From: Verrucomicrobiota bacterium
GTDB lineage: Bacteria > Verrucomicrobiota > Verrucomicrobiia > Limisphaerales > J093
Reading direction: 5' to 3'
Length of the DNA stretch: 5,322 nucleotides
Assembly: GCA_029907285.1 (NCBI GenBank)
Contig: JARYMD010000316.1
Coordinates: 1 to 5,322 of the forward strand
Positions 1 to 5,322 of this stretch are shown one piece after another. The first letter of the stretch is position 1, and the number at the start of each line of letters is the position of its first letter. The notes beneath the pieces were generated by a model, which was given only the letters and a program-made list of their open reading frames with translations, was not told where the DNA came from and made no database searches. The position numbers and the translations under genes are program-made.

Positions 1-909
1 CTGCAGCATCCGTTTCTCGTTCCGTATGATCACCTCCGGCGTCTTCAACTGCAGCAGGTTCTTCAACCGATTGTTCCGGTTGATCACCCGCCTGTACAGA
101 TCATTCAAATCCGACGTCGCAAACCGCCCACCCTCGAGCGGCACCAACGGCCTCAAATCCGGCGGAATCACCGGCAACACGGTCAGAATCATCCACTCCG
201 GCCGCATCTTCCCAGCCAGAAACCCCTGAAAAAGCTTGATCCGTTTCGCAAGTTTCTTCTTGTTCTGCTTGCTCTTGGTCTCGCTCATCGCCGCCTGAAG
301 CTCGTCAATGCTCTTCTGCAGATCAATGTTCGCCAAAGCATCGCGCACGGCTTCAGCCCCCATCTTCGCAACAAAAGCATCTCCGCCGTATGTTTCTCTC
401 GCCTCCCTGAACTCCTGCTCGCTCAAAAGTTGGTGCTTCTTAAACGGCGTCTGCCCGGGGTCAATAACCATGTAATCTTCATAGTATATCACCCGCTCCA
501 AATCCCGCGCCGTCATGTCCAGCATCAGCCCTATCCGCGACGGCATGCACTTGAAAAACCAAATGTGCGACACTGGCACCGCAAGGTCGATGTGGCCCAT
601 CCGCTCCCGGCGCACCCGCGACAACGTCACTTCCACGCCGCACCTGTCGCACACAACACCGCGATGCTTGATCCGCTTGTACTTCCCACACGAACATTCC
701 CAGTCCTTGACCGGTCCGAATATCCGTTCGCAAAACAAACCGCCCTTCTCCGGTTTGAATGTTCTGTAGTTGATGGTCTCAGGATTCTTCACTTCACCCT
801 TCGACCACGACCGAATCGTCTCGGGCGATGCAACGCTGATCGATACATGATCAACCAAATTGACCTTCTCAAGCCCAAGCAACTCCCGCGCTGAATCTTT
901 CGTCGTCAT
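1..909 (-). CDS. rpoC: DNA-directed RNA polymerase subunit beta' (N-terminal part, runs off left edge)
   Basis: This is the largest subunit of bacterial RNA polymerase, which carries the catalytic Mg2+ site and much of the DNA clamp. The window holds the first 303 codons, with no internal stop; the frame is still open at position 1. The protein starts MTTKDSARELLGLEKVNLVD. Visible landmarks are IRSWSKGEVKNPETINYRTF near residues 33-52, and the zinc-binding cysteines C72, C74, C87 and C90 (CSCGKYKRIKHRG then VVCDRC), as in the E. coli 70-88 zinc site. MGHIDLAVPVSHIWFFK follows at 104-120. PEWMILTVLPVIPPDLRPLV at about 237-256, followed by GGRFATSDLNDLYRRVINRN, is the lid region and the run towards the rudder. 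The NADFDGD catalytic loop, expected near residue 460, lies outside the window. The ATG is chosen because a GGAG lies six nucleotides upstream and the N-terminal alignment fits. The gene follows rpoB by 28 nt, so the two are surely cotranscribed. Identity is certain. Confidence 0.98.
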   Translation of the reverse strand, partial: MTTKDSARELLGLEKVNLVDHVSISVASPETIRSWSKGEVKNPETINYRTFKPEKGGLFCERIFGPVKDWECSCGKYKRIKHRGVVCDRCGVEVTLSRVRRERMGHIDLAVPVSHIWFFKCMPSRIGLMLDMTARDLERVIYYEDYMVIDPGQTPFKKHQLLSEQEFREARETYGGDAFVAKMGAEAVRDALANIDLQKSIDELQAAMSETKSKQNKKKLAKRIKLFQGFLAGKMRPEWMILTVLPVIPPDLRPLVPLEGGRFATSDLNDLYRRVINRNNRLKNLLQLKTPEVIIRNEKRMLQ

Positions 910-912
910 ATG

Positions 913-919
913 CCTCTCC
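913..919 (-). promoter_or_regulatory. Ribosome binding site of rpoC
   Basis: The minus strand reads GGAGAGG here, followed by CAT and the rpoC ATG at 909-907. The GGAG core is six nucleotides from the start codon. The whole rpoB-rpoC gap is only 28 nt and holds no hairpin or promoter-like sequence that I can see, so rpoC depends on transcription through rpoB. Confidence 0.8.
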
Positions 920-937
920 GTATCCAGCAAATCTCAC

Positions 938-3900
938 TCAACTCAACAGCCCCGCCGTCCCCGCATGCGCCGCCTGATCAATCGGGCTCGCGTAGCCAAC
1001 TCTCACATCCAACCCAAGTGATTGCATTTCCTTCACCAGCACGTTGAACGATTCCGGCACCCCCGCCTCAAGCGAATTGTCACCTTTCACAATGCTCTCG
1101 TATATCCGGGTCCGGCCAGGCACGTCATCCGATTTCACAGTCAACAGCTCCTGCAACGCGTACGCCGCGCCATAGGCTTCCATGGCCCAGACTTCCATCT
1201 CACCAAACCGCTGCCCGCCATACTGAGCTTTCCCGCCAAGCGGCTGTTGCGTCACAAGCGAGTACGGCCCAACAGCCCGTGCGTGTATCTTGTCAGCAAC
1301 AAGATGCCCAAGTTTCATCATGTATATGTAACCAACAACAACCTCCTGATCGAACGGTTCACCCGTCCGCCCATCATACAAACGAGCCTTCCCGTTCGGC
1401 CCCACCAACGGCGTCTCGCCAGCCTTCTTCTGCGCCTCGGCAGCCTGCTTCAAATACTCCCGTATCTCATCCTCTTTTATCCCGTCAAACACAGGCGTCA
1501 CAACCTGCAACCCCAGCAGCTTCGCCGCCCACCCAAGATGAGTCTCCAATACCTGGCCAACGTTCATGCGCGACGGAACCCCAAGCGGGTTCAGCACAAG
1601 GTCAACAGGCGTCCCATCCGCCAAAAACGGCATGTCTTCTTCCGGCACAATGCGGGCAACCACACCCTTGTTCCCGTGCCGACCAGCCATCTTGTCGCCA
1701 ACCGACAGCTTCCGCTTCGACGCGACATACACCTTCACAGACTTGATAATGCCCGTCTCGGTCTCGTCGCCTGACTCGACCCGCTCCATTTCCTCGTCAA
1801 ATTGCATCTGCAGGTCGTCGAACTTCTTCTTGTACCCGCCAATGATCTCATTGATCTTGTTCCTGATCGGCGAGGGGTCAATCTCGATCCTGTCGTACAC
1901 CTGCGCCAGCTTGCGCAACAGCGTCTTTGTGATCTTCCTGTTCGCCGGTATGATTATCTCGCCTGTCTCAGAATTCACCACCTCCAGAGGAATCTTCTCG
2001 CCGAGCAACACGTTGCTCAATGCCTCGGTAAGTTGATCGCGCAGTTCTTCCCTCTTCTTCCTGTACTCCTCCTCGACCTGCTTCGCCTGCTTCCTCGAAT
2101 CAGCGTCGTCCTCTTTGACCTGCTTCTCCTTATCGGCTTCCTTCTTTGATGAAACTTTCACGTCCATCACAATCCCGTACGTCCCGGACGGAACCTTGAG
2201 CGATGTGTCCTTAACGTCCGCTGCCTTTTCGCCGAAAATGGCCCGCAACAGCCTTTCCTCAGGCGCCAGTTCGGTCTCGCTCTTCGGAGTAATCTTGCCC
2301 ACCAGTATGTCGCCGGGCTTCACTTCAGCCCCAACCCTGATCACACCGTCAGGCCCGAGATTCTTCAGCGCCTCTTCACCGACATTCGGAATGTCCCTTG
2401 TGATTTCCTCCGGCCCGAGTTTCGTGTCCCGCGCTGACGCCTCGAATTCCTCAATGTGAATCGAGGTGAATATGTCATCCTTCACCATCCTCTCACTGAC
2501 AAGGATGGCGTCCTCGAAATTGTAGCCGTTCCATGGCAAAAAGGCGCAGAGTATGTTGCGCCCAAGGGCCAATTCCCCATCCCTCGTGCACGGCCCGTCC
2601 GCAATTATCTGCCCCTTCTTCACCGTCTCTCCGCGTGACACGGCAGCTTTCTGGTTGATGCACGTGTTCGCGTTCGATTTCATGAACTTCCGGATCGAGT
2701 ACACATACGTGCCGGTCTCAGGGTCGGTCTTGAGCTTCTTCTTCCTCTCGGGCATTTTCCCGTCGCGAGTCAATACCACCTGATTCGCTGTCACAGACGC
2801 AACTTTCCCGCCCTCCTCAGCCACAACCACCGCATGCGAATCCCGCGCAACTTTCTCCTCAAGCCCGGTGCAAACCAACGGCCGCTCCGTCACCAGCAAC
2901 GGCACCGCCTGCCGTTGCATGTTCGATCCCATCAAGGCGCGATTGGCATCGTCGTGCTCCAAAAACGGAATCAAACCCGCAGCCACAGATACCAACTGCT
3001 TCGGCGACACGTCCATGTACTGAATCCGCGACGGTTCAGCATCCAAAAATTCGCCCTTGTGCCGACACGGCACCCTGTCGCCCAAAAAACGCCCCTTTTC
3101 ATCCACAAGCGCATTGGCCTGCGCTATCACAAACTGCTCCTCCCGGTCAGCAGTCAGATATTCAATCTGGTTCGTCACCCGGCCTTTCTCGACCTTCCGA
3201 TAAGGGGTCTCGATAAACCCAAAATCGTTCACGCGCGCAAAAGTCGCCAGCGACGCTATCAGGCCAATGTTCGGCCCCTCAGGTGTCTCAATCGGGCATA
3301 TCCGACCATAATGCGAAGGATGCACGTCGCGCACCTCGAAACCCGCCCGTTCCCGGGACAAACCACCCGGCCCCAACGCCGAAAGCCGCCTCTTGTGAGT
3401 CAGCTCAGCCAGCGGGTTTATCTGATCCATGAACTGACTCAACTGGCTCCTGCCAAAGAAATCACGCACCACCGCCGAAAGCGCCTTCGGATTGATCAGC
3501 TTCTGCGGAGTCATCGTGTCAGACCCCTGGTCAAACAAGGTCATGCGTTCCTTGACAAGCCGCTCCGTCCGCGCCAGGCCGACTCGGCACTGGTTCGCCA
3601 GCAGCTCGCCCACCGTCCGCACACGCCTGCTCCCAAGGTGGTCAATGTCGTCCACCGTTCCCTCGTTCTTCTTCAGCCTCAGCAGGTATTTCGTCGCAGC
3701 CACAAGGTCCTGCCCAAGCAGTATCCGCGCGTCCACCTTGTCATCAAAGCCCAGTTTCTGATTGATCTTGTACCGCCCAACCCGACCAAGATCGTACCGC
3801 TTCGCATCGAAAAACAGCCTCTTCACCAACGCCCGCGCGTTTGCCGTCGTCGGCGGATCACCCGGACGCAATCTCTTGTATATGTCCTTCAGCGCGTCAT

Positions 3901-4846
3901 CGGCGTTCTTGGTCTGATCCTTCTTCAAACACTTGATGATAATCCCGTCATCCACTGAAGTATCGACGACCTTGATCTTGCTGTGCCCAAGTTCAGCCAG
4001 TTGCCTTATTACCGCCTTGGACAACGGCTCAAAAGCGCGCGCCGCGTAAAGCCCCGTGTCCTTGTCAACGATGTCCTCAACCAATACCAAATCCGCAAGA
4101 TCACCGCGTTTCTCCGCCTCCTTCAGCGTGATCTCCTTCACATCATAGAAAAGCTGGATCAACTGGCTGTCTGTCCCAACCTCTTTCGGATCCACTTTCG
4201 CATCCTTGCAAAGCCTCGACTCCGGTATCGTAAACAACGCCCTGAACAGCGTCGTCGTCAGAAACTTCCGCCGCCGCTTCTTCCGATCAAGGTACACATA
4301 AAGCAGATCACTCGTGTCAAATTGCGCCTCATACCATGAACCCCGGTCGGGTATGATCCGGAATGAATGCAGTATCTTCCCATTCGCATGCGGCGTCGCC
4401 TCAAATGCTATCCCGGGCGACCTGTGCAACTGGCTCACTATCACCCGCTCCGCCCCGTTGATCACAAATGTCCCCTGCGGCGTCATCAACGGCAGCTCGC
4501 CCATGAAAACGTCTTCTTCCTTGCTCCCGGTTTCGTCCTTGAGCCTGAACTTCACATGCAACGGCGCCCCGTACGTCAAACCCTCCTGCAAACACTCCAG
4601 CCACCCCACCTTCGGCTCCCCTATCTCATAGCTCACAAACTCCAGGACAGTCTTCCCGTCGTAGCTTTCGATCGGAAACACCTCGAGGAAAACCGCCTGC
4701 AATCCCATGTTCTTCCGCTTGGCAGGCGGCACGTCCGCTTGAAGGAATTCCTTGTACGAGTTCACCTGAACCTCAATGAGATTCGGTGGCGCCGCAACTT
4801 CGTTCATCCTTCCAAACTTGACCCGTTGTAACGTTTCCTTTGGCAT
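938..4846 (-). CDS. rpoB: DNA-directed RNA polymerase subunit beta
   Basis: This is the second catalytic-core subunit of RNA polymerase, complete at 1302 residues (E. coli has 1342). In numbering from the ATG at 4846, the protrusion motif INGAERVIVSQLHRSPG is at about 129-145. The rifampicin region FFGRSQLSQFMDQ begins at about 463, and the ETPEGPNIGL loop is at about 520-529. LEHDDANRALMGSNMQRQAV is at 629-648. The active-centre acidic pair in NGYNFEDAILVSER is E778/D779 (E. coli E813/D814). The flap motif FGEKAADVKDTSLKVP is at 871-886. A charged helical insert spans about 899-1028. GDKMAGRHGNKG at 1050-1061 carries the lysines equivalent to E. coli K1065 and K1073. The clamp-contact motif GQRFGEMEVWAMEAYGA is at 1211-1227. 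A GGAG six nucleotides upstream and the usual family N-terminus favour this ATG. An in-frame GTG at 4912 would add 22 residues. Frame and domains are intact, with no sign of damage or transfer. The closest remembered relatives are Chlamydia and Verrucomicrobia. Confidence 0.98.
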   Translation of the reverse strand: MPKETLQRVKFGRMNEVAAPPNLIEVQVNSYKEFLQADVPPAKRKNMGLQAVFLEVFPIESYDGKTVLEFVSYEIGEPKVGWLECLQEGLTYGAPLHVKFRLKDETGSKEEDVFMGELPLMTPQGTFVINGAERVIVSQLHRSPGIAFEATPHANGKILHSFRIIPDRGSWYEAQFDTSDLLYVYLDRKKRRRKFLTTTLFRALFTIPESRLCKDAKVDPKEVGTDSQLIQLFYDVKEITLKEAEKRGDLADLVLVEDIVDKDTGLYAARAFEPLSKAVIRQLAELGHSKIKVVDTSVDDGIIIKCLKKDQTKNADDALKDIYKRLRPGDPPTTANARALVKRLFFDAKRYDLGRVGRYKINQKLGFDDKVDARILLGQDLVAATKYLLRLKKNEGTVDDIDHLGSRRVRTVGELLANQCRVGLARTERLVKERMTLFDQGSDTMTPQKLINPKALSAVVRDFFGRSQLSQFMDQINPLAELTHKRRLSALGPGGLSRERAGFEVRDVHPSHYGRICPIETPEGPNIGLIASLATFARVNDFGFIETPYRKVEKGRVTNQIEYLTADREEQFVIAQANALVDEKGRFLGDRVPCRHKGEFLDAEPSRIQYMDVSPKQLVSVAAGLIPFLEHDDANRALMGSNMQRQAVPLLVTERPLVCTGLEEKVARDSHAVVVAEEGGKVASVTANQVVLTRDGKMPERKKKLKTDPETGTYVYSIRKFMKSNANTCINQKAAVSRGETVKKGQIIADGPCTRDGELALGRNILCAFLPWNGYNFEDAILVSERMVKDDIFTSIHIEEFEASARDTKLGPEEITRDIPNVGEEALKNLGPDGVIRVGAEVKPGDILVGKITPKSETELAPEERLLRAIFGEKAADVKDTSLKVPSGTYGIVMDVKVSSKKEADKEKQVKEDDADSRKQAKQVEEEYRKKREELRDQLTEALSNVLLGEKIPLEVVNSETGEIIIPANRKITKTLLRKLAQVYDRIEIDPSPIRNKINEIIGGYKKKFDDLQMQFDEEMERVESGDETETGIIKSVKVYVASKRKLSVGDKMAGRHGNKGVVARIVPEEDMPFLADGTPVDLVLNPLGVPSRMNVGQVLETHLGWAAKLLGLQVVTPVFDGIKEDEIREYLKQAAEAQKKAGETPLVGPNGKARLYDGRTGEPFDQEVVVGYIYMMKLGHLVADKIHARAVGPYSLVTQQPLGGKAQYGGQRFGEMEVWAMEAYGAAYALQELLTVKSDDVPGRTRIYESIVKGDNSLEAGVPESFNVLVKEMQSLGLDVRVGYASPIDQAAHAGTAGLLS

Positions 4847-4852
4847 CTTTGG

Positions 4853-4856
4853 CTCC
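4853..4856 (-). promoter_or_regulatory. Ribosome binding site deciding the rpoB start
   Basis: GGAG on the minus strand, in the context AGTGGAGCCAAAG, stands six nucleotides before the ATG at 4846-4844. The rpoC ribosome binding site has the same core and spacing. The competing GTG at 4912 is preceded by AGGGGGCG, whose G-run ends only two nucleotides from the codon, and by a GGAGAGGG that is too far away. Neither is well placed. Confidence 0.65.
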
Positions 4857-5000
4857 ACTATTCTGTCCGACACTATGCCGGACACTTTCTCAAAAACAAT
4901 ACAGAGCGACACCGCCCCCTTTCCCTCTCCAGGGGTGTCACTCCCAGTTCAAAATTGTGTTCTCAGAGTTCTCTATCCGGCCCCGTCAATCGCCAATAAA

Positions 5001-5030
5001 CCGGGCGGCCATGTTTACCGCGCCGCCCGG
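5001..5030 (-). terminator. Hairpin in the rplL-rpoB spacer, probable attenuator or processing site
   Basis: This is a perfect 9-bp inverted repeat, CCGGGCGGC pairing with GCCGCCCGG, around a 12-nt loop. It begins 41 nt after the last base of rplL. On the transcribed strand the stem is followed directly by TTTATT, a short and interrupted U-tract. The strong GC stem with a weak U-run is what one expects of a leaky terminator, since rpoB and rpoC downstream must still be expressed. In E. coli the same intergenic position holds an attenuator and an RNase III cut site; assigning either role here is inference. A 9-bp perfect stem is short for RNase III, which favours attenuation or simple 3'-end protection of the rplL messenger. 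Confidence 0.65.
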
Positions 5031-5046
5031 AAATGAAATGCGGCAG

Positions 5047-5070
5047 CGACTGCACCCACACCTGCAATCG
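5047..5070 (-). promoter_or_regulatory. Second hairpin immediately after the rplL stop codon
   Basis: In the minus-strand RNA, CGAUUGCA pairs with UGCAGUCG over 8 bp with one G-U wobble, leaving the 8-nt loop GGUGUGGG. It starts at the first base after the rplL TGA and ends 16 nt before the GC-rich hairpin at 5030-5001. No U-tract follows it directly, so it is not a terminator by itself. It may act with the downstream hairpin as a processing or stability element. The stem is modest and could be chance. Confidence 0.4.
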
Positions 5071-5322
5071 TCACTTCAGTTCAACCTTGCCGCCAGCTTC
5101 TTCCAGTTTCTTCTTCGCTGTCTCGGCATCGGCCTTGTTCGCGCCCTCCAAAATCGTCTTGGGCGCTTCCTCCACCAGCTTCTTCGCTTCAACCAAACCA
5201 AGGCCCGCCTTGATCTCACGCACCGCCTTGATCACGGCTATCTTCTTGTCCGCCGGCGCAGAAACCAACACTACGTCAAATGTGGTCTTCGCTTCCTCTG
5301 CCGGCGCAGCCGCAGCCGCACC
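5071..5322 (-). CDS. rplL: 50S ribosomal protein L7/L12 (C-terminal part, start lies past right edge)
   Basis: L7/L12 is the multicopy stalk protein of the large ribosomal subunit that recruits and activates initiation, elongation and release factor GTPases. The window shows 83 codons and the TGA stop. The first visible residues, GAAAAAPAEEA, are the alanine-rich hinge. The globular C-terminal domain begins at KTTFDVVLVSAP. The factor-binding helix reads KKIAVIKAVRE and keeps the residues matching E. coli K65, I69, K70 and R73. GLGLVEAKKLVEEAP and the ending LEEAGGKVELK are typical. The N-terminal dimerisation and L10-binding domain, roughly 40 residues, is missing because the window ends, not because the gene is broken. 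One oddity is VREIKAGLGL, where E. coli has VRGATGLGL: one extra residue in the turn between the first two helices. The frame is open to the window edge, so the internal GTG at 5271 is an ordinary valine codon, not the start. Confidence 0.96.
   Translation of the reverse strand, partial: GAAAAAPAEEAKTTFDVVLVSAPADKKIAVIKAVREIKAGLGLVEAKKLVEEAPKTILEGANKADAETAKKKLEEAGGKVELK

Noticed and set aside
430..894. Plus-strand ORF of 154 codons, and a minus-strand ORF at 479-733 in another frame
   Set aside because: Both overlap the rpoC N-terminal coding region, whose own frame translates without a break into beta' motifs.
1022..1774. Plus-strand ORF of 250 codons, with other overlapping plus-strand ORFs from 1279 to 2783
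   Set aside because: All lie opposite conserved rpoB coding sequence, show low-complexity basic composition, and match no family I recognise. They are antisense shadows.
2834..3958. Plus-strand ORF of 374 codons antisense to rpoB
   Set aside because: Its product is rich in Arg, His, Pro, Leu and Gln with no recognisable domain, as expected when a GC-biased gene is read from its opposite strand. The minus strand here encodes unmistakable RpoB.
4916..4935. Small inverted repeat CCCCT/AGGGG before the GTG at 4912
   Set aside because: A 5-bp stem with a 10-nt loop in purine-rich sequence is easily chance. It is mentioned only as part of the spacer.
4961..4989. Minus-strand TTGACG (4989-4984) as a -35 box for an rpoB promoter
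   Set aside because: At 17-nt spacing the -10 position reads CTGAGA, which does not resemble TATAAT, and no better -10 box lies at 16-18 nt. I do not call a promoter.
4776..5036. Plus-strand ORF of 86 codons across the rpoB 5' end and the spacer
   Set aside because: It has no recognisable domain, and more of its length lies opposite rpoB or the hairpin than in free sequence. It is probably chance.

Overview
This window lies wholly within the conserved ribosomal-protein and RNA polymerase operon of a bacterium. All real genes are on the minus strand. In transcription order (right to left) they are rplL (3' portion, its start lies past the right edge), a 224-nt spacer, rpoB (complete), a 28-nt gap, and rpoC (first 303 codons, running off the left edge). 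I find no RNA gene, mobile element, CRISPR array or accessory cargo. Many long plus-strand ORFs exist, but they are antisense shadows of rpoB and rpoC.

The likely source is the PVC group, most probably Verrucomicrobiota. From memory of family sequences, RpoB is closest to Chlamydia-type RpoB. The rifampicin region has the form FFGRSQLSQFMDQ, with GRS rather than the enterobacterial GSS. It continues to ITPKSETELAPEERLLRAIF and VKVYVASKRKL, which are also Chlamydia-like. The protein is too unlike true chlamydial sequences, and the DNA too GC-rich, for a Chlamydia. This placement is an inference from remembered sequences, not a search.

The layout is as follows. Positions 1-909 hold rpoC (beta' N-terminus, with the zinc-binding four-cysteine motif). 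Positions 910-937 are the rpoB-rpoC gap with a clear Shine-Dalgarno sequence. Positions 938-4846 hold rpoB (1302 codons from the preferred ATG; an in-frame GTG at 4912 would add 22). Positions 4847-5070 are the rplL-rpoB spacer, with two consecutive hairpins just after rplL. Positions 5071-5322 hold rplL (linker plus complete C-terminal domain).

The genes work together in the transcription and translation machinery. L7/L12 forms the ribosomal stalk that recruits translation factors, and beta and beta' form the catalytic core of RNA polymerase. The rplL-rpoB hairpins sit where E. coli has an attenuator and an RNase III site that lower polymerase expression relative to ribosomal protein expression. 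A similar role here is plausible but untested. I do not see a previously undescribed system; the window is ordinary core genome with a few points worth a second look.
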